The notes: a model not told the origin generated them from the letters alone. A stretch of DNA of 14,591 nucleotides from an uncultured Marvinbryantia sp. (GCA_934373455.1 CAKRON010000063.1:1-14591), one strand, 5' to 3'. Counted from the stretch's first letter, positions 7,042 to 14,157 are shown. A program made the numbers and translations.

Positions 7042-8667
7042 CTAATCTTCTATCTCTATATTGTCAAAATGTACCTGCTGTCGGATTTTTTCTTCTACCG
7101 AAACATTCACCAGCTTCGCCTGGGCTACGTTGGCATCCTGCTGCAGCATCATTTTCACTTCAACCTTTTTTCCGATCTGATCGGCTATTACCTTTTCCAG
7201 AAGTTCTCTGGTTGACGGATCATTTACATAACGTTCTCCAAGGAAATCCTGAAATACAATATACAATCTATTATCTTCGCCAGATGCATTATACTGAACT
7301 CTCGCACTGACAAGAACACTTTTTAGTCTTCCACTGGTTGCATTTACAATATTACGCCATCTGGCCACCACCTGTTTCAGATCTTCCGGAGCTGCATTTG
7401 TCTCTGGTATCTGAGCATGATTCTCCGGCACAGCGCTCTCTTCTTCATTCTGTGAGAAAGATGGGATGCTGTTCATTTCCCCGCTGTTCTCTCTTTTTTC
7501 TGTATAGACCACGCCATTTTGCAGCATCTGCTCGAGACGGCGTATTCTGTCAAGAAGTGATGTTTCATCCTGCTCCATTTCCGGTCTGCAAAGCTTTATC
7601 AGAGCCACTTCGATCGCAATTCTTTTAGACGACTCATATTTGATCTGACCTGACAGTTCTGAGAAAATCCGGATATAACGTATCAAAGTATCTTCCCTCA
7701 CCATTCCGGCTTCTTCCTGCAAAAGCTTTAAGTTGTCCGTGGACACATCCAGCACATCTTCCAAATCATCTGATGCTTTCAGGAGCAGAAGATTTCGCAT
7801 ATACCAGGTGAAATCAGTCACAAACTGTCCCAGCTCTCTTCCCTGCATTACCAGTTCTTCCAACATCTTCAAGAGTTCTGTCACTTTGTTTTCCAGAATC
7901 AATCGAAGCATCTTACTGAAAATCTCAGTATCCACTGCGCCAAGTACATCCAGTACATTATCATACGTCAGCTTTTTTCCAAGATAAAATGCAATGCATT
8001 GATCCATCAGACTCAAGGCATCTCGCATAGATCCGTCTGCTTTTCGTGCAATATAGCGAATTGCTTTTTCTTCCACATCCACCTGTTCTTCTTTCATAAG
8101 CTGACTCAGGCGGTCTGCAATGGTCAAAATAGAAATTCTCTTAAAATCATATCTCTGGCAGCGTGATAAAATTGTGATCGGAATCTTATGAGCCTCCGTT
8201 GTCGCCAGAATAAATATTACATAAGACGGAGGTTCCTCCAGTGTCTTTAACAGTGCATTAAACGCTCCAATAGAAAGCATATGCACCTCATCTATAATAT
8301 AAACTTTATATTTGCCTTCTGTAGGGGAATATGCCGTCTCTTCCCGGATCTCTCTGATATTATCCACACCATTATTGGATGCCGCATCAATTTCTATTAC
8401 ATTCATAGAGCTGCCGGAAGAAATCGCTTTGCAGGTTGCGCACTCATTGCAGGGATTTCCATCCACAGGATGTTCACAGTTCACTGCCTTTGCCAGAATC
8501 TTTGCCACCGTTGTCTTACCGGTTCCTCTCGTTCCACAAAACAGATAAGCATGACCGATTCTATCTGCATTAATCTGATTTTTTAATGTCTGTACTATCG
8601 CATCCTGTCCTTTTACATCTGAAAATGTATCGGGACGGAATTTTCGATACAGCGCGGTATATCCCAT
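7042..8667 (-). CDS. DNA polymerase III subunit gamma/tau
   Basis: 541 residues. DnaX is the ATPase of the clamp loader that places the sliding clamp on DNA, and its tau form ties the polymerase cores together. Seen here: Walker A GTRGTGKT (45-52), zinc-binding cysteines C64, C73, C76 and C79, Walker B VYIIDEVH (122-129), the SRC motif (168-170) and the sensor-2 helix GSMRDALSL (212-220). A low-complexity linker (about 365-430) leads to a C-terminal domain (about 430-541) expected to bind the polymerase. ATG at 8667 has CAGGAG about 8 nt upstream. Two in-phase A-AAA-AAG heptamers occur (codons 231-232 and 500-501), each followed shortly by a -1 frame stop; programmed slippage is unproven. It heads the dnaX-ybaB-recR operon. 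No promoter is clear in the 80-bp gap after pfkA. Confidence 0.96.
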   Translation of the reverse strand: MGYTALYRKFRPDTFSDVKGQDAIVQTLKNQINADRIGHAYLFCGTRGTGKTTVAKILAKAVNCEHPVDGNPCNECATCKAISSGSSMNVIEIDAASNNGVDNIREIREETAYSPTEGKYKVYIIDEVHMLSIGAFNALLKTLEEPPSYVIFILATTEAHKIPITILSRCQRYDFKRISILTIADRLSQLMKEEQVDVEEKAIRYIARKADGSMRDALSLMDQCIAFYLGKKLTYDNVLDVLGAVDTEIFSKMLRLILENKVTELLKMLEELVMQGRELGQFVTDFTWYMRNLLLLKASDDLEDVLDVSTDNLKLLQEEAGMVREDTLIRYIRIFSELSGQIKYESSKRIAIEVALIKLCRPEMEQDETSLLDRIRRLEQMLQNGVVYTEKRENSGEMNSIPSFSQNEEESAVPENHAQIPETNAAPEDLKQVVARWRNIVNATSGRLKSVLVSARVQYNASGEDNRLYIVFQDFLGERYVNDPSTRELLEKVIADQIGKKVEVKMMLQQDANVAQAKLVNVSVEEKIRQQVHFDNIEIED

Positions 8668-8691
8668 TTTTCAATCTCCTGTCTGTTTCGT

Positions 8692-8738
8692 AAAAGATGC
8701 GGCCGGATCTGTAACCAGACTCTGCCGCATATCTTTTT
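8692..8738 (-). terminator. Terminator-like hairpin after pfkA
   Basis: On the minus strand, 13 nt past the pfkA stop, ATGCGGC (8730-8724) pairs with GCCGCAT (8703-8697). An inner stem TCTG/CAGA closes the GTTA loop, and flanking A and T runs extend the helix. The T-run on the 3' side is short (four T). It is the likely end of the pfkA transcript but lies within 25-70 nt of the dnaX ATG. Read-through, or a role as a dnaX leader structure, is therefore possible. Confidence 0.6.
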
Positions 8739-8750
8739 ATTCAAGAATGC

Positions 8751-9824
8751 TTAATCTCCAAAACTGATACCTATCAGTTTTGCTTCTTTAATAATTTGAT
8801 CATCCGGTGACACAGCTTTCAGCTTACCGGCAACTTCTTCCAAAGGTACTTTCTTTGTCTTACCATTCACAATACCGATCATATAACCAAATTCTCCGTT
8901 CAGAATTGCGTTGGCACCTGCTGCTCCAAGTCTGGTGGAAAGAACACGGTCATATGGGCATGGGCTTCCGCCTCGCTGTGTATGTCCAGGCACTGTTACA
9001 CGCACCTCTGTACCGCTCTTTTCCTGGATTGCAGCCGCCAGTTCATATGATACAGAAGGATGCTTCTTGTTTTCCATATACTTCTTCTGTTCTTTCTTAC
9101 TCATGGCCGCTACTTTTTTGGACATTGCGCCTTCCGCCACTGCAAGTACCGTAAAGCCTTTTCCCTGCTTGGTACGCTTATCAATGGCTTCAATTACCTT
9201 ATCAATGTCATATGGGATCTCAGGAATCAGGATAATATCGGCACCACCTGCAATTCCTGCATACAGACAAAGCTGTCCTACTTTATGCCCCATAATTTCC
9301 ACTATGAAGACTCTGTTATGTGAGGATGCTGTAGTATGAATACAGTCAATCGCTTCTGTTGCAATGTTCACCGCACTGTAAAAGCCAAAGGTCATATCTG
9401 TTCCATAAATATCATTATCAATTGTCTTTGGCAAGTGAATGATATTTAATCCTTCTTCCCGAAGCAGATTGGCTGTCTTTTGCGTTCCGTTACCACCGAG
9501 AATCACAAGGCAGTCCAGACGAAGCTTATAATAGTTCTGCTTCATTGCTTCTACCTTATCCAGTCCATTCTCATCCGGCACACGCATCATCTTAAACGGC
9601 TGTCTTGATGAACCAATAATCGTTCCGCCTTTCGTCAGAATACCGGAAAAGTCTTTTGCTGTCAGCAAGCGGTAATCACCATAAATAAGACCTCTGTAAC
9701 CATTTATAAAACCATAAACTTCTAATTCGTCCACATTAGATGACAGTGCTTTTACTACGCCTCGCATAGTTGCATTCAAAGCCTGACAGTCTCCGCCACT
9801 GGTAAGCATGCCCACTCTTAACAT
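8751..9824 (-). CDS. 6-phosphofructokinase (PFK group III-like)
   Basis: 357 residues of the PfkA superfamily, phosphorylating fructose 6-phosphate in glycolysis. TSGGDCQALNATMRG (8-22), IGSSRQPF (70-77), PKTIDND (132-138, catalytic Asp), SSHNR (167-171) and GHTQRGGSPCPYDR fit the family. The phosphoryl-donor loop is GGNGT (110-114) where E. coli has GGDGS, so Asn replaces the metal-contacting Asp. The next motif has Lys (PKTIDND), where ATP-PFKs have Gly and PPi-PFKs have Lys. MGH (178-180) replaces the usual MGR. Gly at the 104-equivalent argues for ATP; the Lys is as in group III/mixed-substrate enzymes. I would not fix the donor from sequence. ATG at 9824 has AGAAGG 8 nt upstream. The gene has its own promoter (9929-9901) and terminator and appears monocistronic. 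Confidence 0.88.
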   Translation of the reverse strand: MLRVGMLTSGGDCQALNATMRGVVKALSSNVDELEVYGFINGYRGLIYGDYRLLTAKDFSGILTKGGTIIGSSRQPFKMMRVPDENGLDKVEAMKQNYYKLRLDCLVILGGNGTQKTANLLREEGLNIIHLPKTIDNDIYGTDMTFGFYSAVNIATEAIDCIHTTASSHNRVFIVEIMGHKVGQLCLYAGIAGGADIILIPEIPYDIDKVIEAIDKRTKQGKGFTVLAVAEGAMSKKVAAMSKKEQKKYMENKKHPSVSYELAAAIQEKSGTEVRVTVPGHTQRGGSPCPYDRVLSTRLGAAGANAILNGEFGYMIGIVNGKTKKVPLEEVAGKLKAVSPDDQIIKEAKLIGISFGD

Positions 9825-9900
9825 ATTCTATACCTTCTTTCATCATTCTCGCAGAACAGAAACGTCTGATATCATCTCCATATTCTGCACGTATGTTTTT

Positions 9901-9929
9901 ACTATACTACATTTTAAAAAGTATCACAA
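9901..9929 (-). promoter_or_regulatory. Promoter of pfkA
   Basis: On the minus strand TTGTGA (9929-9924), a 17-nt spacer and TATAGT (9906-9901) make a sigma-A promoter that begins immediately after the T-run of the malic-enzyme terminator. The leader to the ATG would be about 70 nt. It contains an inverted repeat GCAGAA/TTCTGC with a long loop, which I cannot assign a role. Confidence 0.7.
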
Positions 9930-9930
9930 G

Positions 9931-9963
9931 AAAAAAGAATCCGTGAAATTTGCGGATTCTTTT
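9931..9963 (-). terminator. Rho-independent terminator of the malic enzyme gene
   Basis: On the minus strand AAAAGAATCCG (9963-9953) pairs perfectly with CGGATTCTTTT (9943-9933) around a 9-nt loop and runs into a six-T tract (9936-9931). It starts 18 nt after the malic-enzyme stop. The stem is symmetric, but no plus-strand gene ends here. Confidence 0.88.
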
Positions 9964-9981
9964 CCCATCTTGTACTCTATA

Positions 9982-11157
9982 CTATATTCTGGCTACACCG
10001 GTCTTTCTTGCAGCATCTGCTACTGCCTTTGCCACTGCCGGTCCAACACGTTTATCAAATGCCTTTGGAATAATATAATCCGGTGACAGTTCTTCTTCTG
10101 AAATCAGGCTTGCCAGTGCTTCTGATGCCGCAATCTTCATTTCATCATTAATATCTTTTGCTCTGACATCAAATGCACCACGAAATACTCCCGGAAATGC
10201 CAGCACATTATTGATCTGGTTCGGGAAATCACTTCTTCCGGTTGCAATTACTTTTGCTCCACCTGCTTTCGCATCATCCGGGAAAATTTCAGGAGTCGGA
10301 TTTGCGCAGGCAAATATAACTGCATCTTTTGCCATCGTCTTTACCATGTCTGTTGTAACTGCTCCCGGTGCAGAAACACCGATGAACACATCTGCGCCAA
10401 CCAGCATATCTGCCAGTGAGCCAGCCTTTTTATCCAGATTTGTGATCTTGCTCATCTCATCCTTGATTGGATTCATGCCTTCTTTACGACCTTCGTAAAT
10501 AGCACCTTTACGGTCACACAGAGTGATATTTTTAATTCCTGCTTTTAATAAAAGTCTTGCAATGGAAATAGCCGCAGCACCTGCTCCGTTCATAACCACG
10601 CGTACTTCTTCTTTTTTCTTTCCTACGACTTTCAGCGCATTGGTCAGACCTGCCAATGTAATAATCGCTGTTCCATGCTGGTCATCATGGAAAATAGGAA
10701 TATCACATTTCTCTTTTAACTTCTTCTCTATTTCAAAACATCTCGGTGCGGAGATATCTTCCAGATTGACTCCGCCGAAAGATCCGGAAATCATATAAAT
10801 AGTATTTACAATTTCATCTACATCATGGCTTTTAATGCAAAGCGGAAATGCATCCACATCACCAAATGCTTTAAAAAGCACGCATTTTCCTTCCATAACC
10901 GGCATTCCGGCTTCTGGTCCGATATCACCAAGTCCCAGCACTGCAGATCCGTCTGTTACTACCAGACACATATTCCATCTTCTGGTCAGGTCATAGGATT
11001 TATTCACATCTTTCTGTATTTCCAGACAAGGCTGTGCAACACCTGGTGTATATGCCAGAGAAAGATCATCCTTATTCTCTACCGGCACTCTGGTAACTAC
11101 TTCTATTTTTCCTTTCCATTCTCCATGTAACTTTAATGATTCTTTTGCGTAATCCAT
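9982..11157 (-). CDS. NAD(P)-dependent malic enzyme, short form
   Basis: 391 residues, the short malic enzyme type (like B. subtilis YtsJ, without the C-terminal phosphotransacetylase-like domain of E. coli MaeB). It oxidatively decarboxylates L-malate to pyruvate with a divalent metal. Catalytic Tyr lies in YTPGVAQ (Y36) and catalytic Lys in PVMEGKCVLF (K91). The metal ligands are in NLEDISAP (E133, D134) and FHDDQHGT (D158/D159), and the dinucleotide site is NGAGAAAIS (190-198). NAD versus NADP preference cannot be read safely. ATG at 11157 follows AGGAG at 6 nt. It has its own promoter (11227-11198) placed right behind the Ldh_2-family dehydrogenase gene, and a clear terminator. The neighbouring malate/lactate dehydrogenase and regulator suggest a shared role in malate or lactate use. 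Confidence 0.95.
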   Translation of the reverse strand: MDYAKESLKLHGEWKGKIEVVTRVPVENKDDLSLAYTPGVAQPCLEIQKDVNKSYDLTRRWNMCLVVTDGSAVLGLGDIGPEAGMPVMEGKCVLFKAFGDVDAFPLCIKSHDVDEIVNTIYMISGSFGGVNLEDISAPRCFEIEKKLKEKCDIPIFHDDQHGTAIITLAGLTNALKVVGKKKEEVRVVMNGAGAAAISIARLLLKAGIKNITLCDRKGAIYEGRKEGMNPIKDEMSKITNLDKKAGSLADMLVGADVFIGVSAPGAVTTDMVKTMAKDAVIFACANPTPEIFPDDAKAGGAKVIATGRSDFPNQINNVLAFPGVFRGAFDVRAKDINDEMKIAASEALASLISEEELSPDYIIPKAFDKRVGPAVAKAVADAARKTGVARI

Positions 11158-11197
11158 CCTGTTCTCCTCTCTGTGTTCTTCTTTTCATCTGTTATGC

Positions 11198-11227
11198 ATT
11201 TTATCACTATATCAACAGAACTGTCAA
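11198..11227 (-). promoter_or_regulatory. Promoter of the malic enzyme gene
   Basis: On the minus strand a perfect TTGACA (11227-11222), an 18-nt spacer and TAAAAT (11203-11198) with an upstream TGA (extended -10). It begins 10 nt after the dehydrogenase stop. No terminator is seen between them, so malic enzyme may be expressed both from here and by read-through. No TGGT-NNN-ACCA operator is visible here, in contrast to the dehydrogenase promoter. Confidence 0.7.
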
Positions 11228-11236
11228 AATCTTTGT

Positions 11237-12367
11237 TTAATAATTTCCTGTAAAGAATTTGCTGTCTTTTGGCAGTTCATAACCTTCAAAATATTTGTGG
11301 AAATCAAGTTTCAGATAGCTGCACAAATTTCCAAGTTCCACCATAGTATTATCATTGACTGGAATACCATGTTCCATTCTGTCTTTTTCTGCCAGAACTT
11401 CTTTTTCTCCATGGGTGTAAATACGTTCCTTTCCTTCGGCTTTCGGGCTTTCCCGAAGTGCTTCCAGATATTCAGAAAAATGCTTACGGATTTCAGCCGG
11501 ATCGCCAAAGGCTGCCGGATTGATCGCGATAAATCCGTGACAGATTCCCGTTTTGTCTGGGAATGTACAGCAATGATCTGATGTAACACCCATGGATAAA
11601 ATTGAGCTGAATAATTCACACAGCATACCGTAACCATATCCTTTGTGACTTCCGGTTACTTCTTCACTTCCACCAAGTGGCATAATTCCGCCACCTTTCT
11701 TGGCAACAATATTAGCCAGAACATCCGGTGCATTGGTGCTGGCATGTCCATCCTTGTCCAGTGCCCAGCCTTCCGGAAGTGGTTTTTCCATTTTATTGTA
11801 CATTTCCAGTTTTCCTCGGGTAACTACTGTGGTAGAACAATCGAAGAAAAAAGGATATGGGTCTGCCGGCATCGCTACTGCAATTGGATTGGAGCCGAGC
11901 ATTGCTTTGCGTCCAAAAGTCGGAACCATGATGGCTTCTGAATTTGTGCAAGCCATTCCAAGAAGTCCTTCTTCACTTGCCATCTTGGCATAATATCCTG
12001 CAATTCCAAAATGGTTGGATTCCCTTACACTTACTATGCCTACACCAGTCTGTTTTGCCTTTTCAATTGCTTTTCTCATTGCAAAGATACTGATCAGCTG
12101 TCCCATTCCATTATGTCCGTCTATCACCGCCGATATCGGTGTCTCAAATACAACCTCCGGCACTGCATGCGGATGAATGGTTCCCTTTTCAATTCCTTTA
12201 TGATAGCGTACCATTCTCTGCATTCCATGACTCTCGATGCCATACAGATCAGCTGTCAGGAGCACATCTTTAATCTCACTGCTCTCTTCTTCTGAGAAAC
12301 CAAATGCCTGAAATACATCTTTACAAAAATTATTTAAGGTATCATAAGACCAGGTTACATATCCCAT
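11237..12367 (-). CDS. Ldh_2-family malate/L-lactate dehydrogenase
   Basis: 376 residues of the Ldh_2 family (PF02615), NAD(P)-dependent 2-hydroxyacid dehydrogenases acting on malate, L-lactate, ureidoglycolate or related acids. Family residues visible: ESHGMQR with the catalytic His (H47), SNHFG (117-121), GSNPIA (158-163), DCSTT (176-180) and HKGYG (241-245). The substrate cannot be fixed from motifs; malate or lactate is favoured by the adjacent malic enzyme and FCD-type regulator. ATG at 12367 has AGGAG 9 nt upstream. An in-frame ATG-less extension to about 12421 would run through the promoter leader and repeats, so I reject it. The gene is driven by a promoter whose spacer is filled by a perfect palindrome, which implies repression by the upstream regulator. 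Confidence 0.87.
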   Translation of the reverse strand: MGYVTWSYDTLNNFCKDVFQAFGFSEEESSEIKDVLLTADLYGIESHGMQRMVRYHKGIEKGTIHPHAVPEVVFETPISAVIDGHNGMGQLISIFAMRKAIEKAKQTGVGIVSVRESNHFGIAGYYAKMASEEGLLGMACTNSEAIMVPTFGRKAMLGSNPIAVAMPADPYPFFFDCSTTVVTRGKLEMYNKMEKPLPEGWALDKDGHASTNAPDVLANIVAKKGGGIMPLGGSEEVTGSHKGYGYGMLCELFSSILSMGVTSDHCCTFPDKTGICHGFIAINPAAFGDPAEIRKHFSEYLEALRESPKAEGKERIYTHGEKEVLAEKDRMEHGIPVNDNTMVELGNLCSYLKLDFHKYFEGYELPKDSKFFTGNY

Positions 12368-12388
12368 TGTAAAAGTCTCCTCTCTTTC

Positions 12389-12420
12389 TGGTATTCCAAT
12401 TATATATTCCGGTATTACCA
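12389..12420. repeat. Two related operator-like direct repeats in the dehydrogenase leader
   Basis: TGGTATTCCAATTATATAT begins at 12389 and CGGTATTACCAATTACATAT at 12410. They are two imperfect copies 21 bp apart, about two helical turns. The right copy contains CGGT-ATT-ACCA, one mismatch from the FadR-type TGGT-NNN-ACCA, and the left copy lacks one base of the second half. They lie downstream of the predicted start site (about 12426), in the transcribed leader. With the perfect site at 12441-12455 they may form a cooperative array. Confidence 0.5.
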
Positions 12421-12432
12421 ATTACATATCCG

Positions 12433-12461
12433 ATTATACCACTGGTCTTACCAGTTTTCAA
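12433..12461 (-). promoter_or_regulatory. Promoter of the Ldh_2-family dehydrogenase gene
   Basis: On the minus strand TTGAAA (12461-12456), a 17-nt spacer and a perfect TATAAT (12438-12433), with TGG just upstream of the -10, form a strong sigma-A promoter. Transcription should start near 12426, giving a leader of about 60 nt. The spacer holds the perfect 15-bp operator palindrome, so regulator binding would exclude RNA polymerase. Confidence 0.85.
12441..12455. promoter_or_regulatory. FadR/GntR-type operator within the promoter spacer
   Basis: ACTGGT-CTT-ACCAGT is a perfect inverted repeat with 6-bp arms and a 3-bp centre. It matches the TGGT-NNN-ACCA form bound by FadR-subfamily regulators such as PdhR, LldR and FadR. 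It lies 27 bp beyond the stop codon of a FadR/FCD regulator gene and exactly between the -35 and -10 boxes of the dehydrogenase promoter. The adjacent regulator is the obvious candidate ligand; that link is inference. Confidence 0.75.
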
Positions 12462-12482
12462 GAGGTCTTTTACGTTAAATTA

Positions 12483-13214
12483 TTATCGTTTTGCGGTGCG
12501 CTCTGACTCGGTTTCTTTTTGCATCTCTTCCATATATTTCTCAATTGTCTCCATATGTTCAGACATGCATTTCTGTGCTTCTGCCGCATCTCCATTTGCA
12601 ATTGCTTCCACAAGTCGCTGATGCTGCTCATCCACATCACTGGCTGATTGTCTTTTCTTCATGATATAACTGCGTGTACCGGATATAATGCTTTCCGTCA
12701 GCTGATCTGCCGCAGCCAGGACGCTGTACAACATTGGATTATCAGCTATCTTGGCGATTTTCTGATGAAGTTGTTTATCCAATTCTCCCTTGTCCCCTTC
12801 TGTTGCAGCTACATCCATTCTGGCCAGAATCATACGAAGTTCTGCTGCATCCAGAGGTGTACAATTCTTCGCTGCCAGAATCGCTGTTTCTCGTTCCAGT
12901 GCTGCACGAAGCTGCTGATTTTGTTTTAAATATCCGTTATTCAGGCGAAACATAATTGATAAAGGTCCTATCAACCATGTATCCAGCTTATCTGTAATAT
13001 AATTTCCTCCTCCCGGTACTGACTTCACAATTCCAAGAAGTTCCAGAGCACGGAGCACTTCTCTTACCGCAGGTCTTGACACTCCCATGTTCTCTGCCAT
13101 GGTTCGTTCTGCCGGAAGTCCATCTCCTGCTTTTAATTTTCCGTTCTGAATATTTTCTATGATCTGACCAAGGATCGCATCAAATGCCCGTTCCTCTCCG
13201 ATTTTTGTAAACAT
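12483..13214 (-). CDS. FadR/FCD-type GntR-family transcriptional regulator
   Basis: 243 residues. The N-terminal GntR winged helix (about 10-75) has LPAERTMAENMGVSRPAVREVLRA split over the recognition helices, and GGGNYI forms the wing. The C-terminal FCD ligand domain (about 95-225) keeps the metal-site pattern D146-x3-H150 with H198-x21-H220. FCD regulators usually sense organic acids such as lactate, malonate, citrate or sugar acids. ATG at 13214 follows GGAGG at 7 nt; a 22-residue extension upstream starts without such a site. The stop is 21 nt before the dehydrogenase promoter that carries a TGGT-NNN-ACCA operator, so it probably represses that gene and releases it when malate, lactate or a relative is present. 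Its own promoter (13280-13252) shows no such operator. The effector is not known. Confidence 0.9.
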   Translation of the reverse strand: MFTKIGEERAFDAILGQIIENIQNGKLKAGDGLPAERTMAENMGVSRPAVREVLRALELLGIVKSVPGGGNYITDKLDTWLIGPLSIMFRLNNGYLKQNQQLRAALERETAILAAKNCTPLDAAELRMILARMDVAATEGDKGELDKQLHQKIAKIADNPMLYSVLAAADQLTESIISGTRSYIMKKRQSASDVDEQHQRLVEAIANGDAAEAQKCMSEHMETIEKYMEEMQKETESERTAKR

Positions 13215-13251
13215 TTCTTTTCCTCCACATTTTGCTATAACTCTGCTTTTC

Positions 13252-13280
13252 ATACTATCATTTCCAAAACAGTTCATCAA
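13252..13280 (-). promoter_or_regulatory. Probable promoter of the GntR-family regulator gene
   Basis: On the minus strand TTGATG (13280-13275), a 17-nt spacer and TAGTAT (13257-13252) preceded by TGA (extended -10) form a moderate sigma-A match. It is divergent from the tRNA-Ser promoter, whose -35 box starts 22 bp further right. Confidence 0.5.
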
Positions 13281-13302
13281 TGGGCTTTTTCACGGTTTTT
13301 CT

Positions 13303-13331
13303 TTGACAGATTCCTGTAAATCTGTTATACT
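13303..13331 (+). promoter_or_regulatory. Promoter of tRNA-Ser
   Basis: TTGACA (13303-13308), a 17-nt spacer and TATACT (13326-13331) form a near-perfect sigma-A promoter. The start point would fall near 13338, about 10 nt before the mature tRNA 5' end. Confidence 0.85.
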
Positions 13332-13347
13332 GATCTACGCAATCTGG

Positions 13348-13433
13348 GGAGAGTTGTCCGAGTGGTTTAAGGTGCGGCTCTCGAAAAGCCGTGTGGCTAA
13401 TACCCACCGAGGGTTCGAATCCCTTGCTCTCCG
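13348..13433 (+). tRNA. tRNA-Ser (anticodon CGA)
   Basis: An 86-nt class II tRNA. The acceptor arm GGAGAGT pairs with GCTCTCC (T-G at the last pair), and G73 is the discriminator expected for serine. The anticodon stem CGGCT/AGCCG encloses CTCGAAA with anticodon CGA (13382-13384), reading UCG. A long variable arm (GTGG/CCAC) and a T arm AGGG-TTCGAAT-CCCT complete the fold. The CCA end is not encoded and must be added by nucleotidyltransferase. The gene is single, with its own promoter and terminator. Confidence 0.96.
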
Positions 13434-13441
13434 TTTTTGCC

Positions 13442-13478
13442 GCCGGTTGGAATTTTCTTATTTCAACCGGCTTTTTTT
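13442..13478 (+). terminator. Rho-independent terminator of tRNA-Ser
   Basis: GCCGGTTG (13442-13449) pairs perfectly with CAACCGGC (13464-13471), and three more inner pairs are possible. A seven-T run (13472-13478) follows. It begins 9 nt after the tRNA. The HAD gene starts only 30 nt beyond it. Confidence 0.92.
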
Positions 13479-13508
13479 CATATAGACGGTATTTATTAGG
13501 AGGTTTTT

Positions 13509-14153
13509 ATGATTTCGAAGACAGATAGCATCATCTTTGACGTAGACGGAACCCTTTGGGATTCCACAGAAATTGTTGCCATTGGCTACAACAGAGCATT
13601 GGAAACCTATACGGATCTTCCAATCCGTGTGGATGGTGCAAGACTTATGACCTTATTCGGAAAGCCGATGGATCAGATATTTGCAGAACTTCTGCCGGAT
13701 TTATCGAAAGAGCAACAGCATTTTATATCCGAAAAATGCGTCGTCCTGGAAGAAGAGGAATTAGAAAAGGCTGATCCAAAACCTTTGTTATATCCTGGTG
13801 TAGAAGAAATGTTCCAGATGCTTTCACAGAAATTTCCGCTCTTTATTGTCAGCAACTGCCAGTGTGGATACATTGAACAATTCCTTAGAAAAAACCAGTT
13901 TGAATCCTATATTACGGATCATCTTTGTTTTGGACAGACCGGTACTTCCAAAGGACAGACTATTCTGCGCCTGATAAAAGAAAATCATCTGAAAAACCCG
14001 ATCTATGTTGGCGATACGCAGGGCGATGCCAATGCATGTACAGAAGCGGGCATTCCATTTATCTTCGCAGAATATGGCTTTGGAAAGGTAGATACTCCGG
14101 ATTATCGCATAAAAAGACCGATGGATCTGGTAAGATTATTCGCAAACGAATAA
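13509..14153 (+). CDS. HAD-family hydrolase (phosphoglycolate phosphatase-like)
   Basis: 214 residues of the haloacid dehalogenase superfamily with a helical cap after motif I (subclass I, PGP-like). Motif I is DVDGTLWDS (D11 nucleophile, D13), motif II IVSN (S115), motif III the lysine in TSKGQ (K148) and motif IV GDTQGD (D169, D173). All catalytic residues are present, so it should be an active phosphatase on a small phosphorylated metabolite; the substrate cannot be read. ATG at 13509 has a strong AGGAGG 5 nt upstream. No promoter is clear in the 30 nt after the tRNA terminator, so it may depend on read-through from the tRNA-Ser promoter. It ends 4 nt from the convergent transporter gene. 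Confidence 0.88.
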   Translation: MISKTDSIIFDVDGTLWDSTEIVAIGYNRALETYTDLPIRVDGARLMTLFGKPMDQIFAELLPDLSKEQQHFISEKCVVLEEEELEKADPKPLLYPGVEEMFQMLSQKFPLFIVSNCQCGYIEQFLRKNQFESYITDHLCFGQTGTSKGQTILRLIKENHLKNPIYVGDTQGDANACTEAGIPFIFAEYGFGKVDTPDYRIKRPMDLVRLFANE

Positions 14154-14157
14154 TCTT

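Noticed and set aside
8668..8750. Signal recognition particle RNA upstream of dnaX, as in many Firmicutes
   Set aside because: The gap is only 83 bp and its fold is a simple terminator-like hairpin; the conserved SRP Alu and GNAR-loop features are not there.
9825..9895. Riboswitch or regulatory leader before pfkA
   Set aside because: Only a weak GCAGAA/TTCTGC pairing with a long loop is visible, with no known riboswitch core.
12368..12421. Longer N-terminus of the Ldh_2 dehydrogenase
   Set aside because: The extra frame crosses the leader repeats and lies downstream of the promoter without a ribosome site; AGGAG 9 nt before the ATG at 12367 fixes the start.
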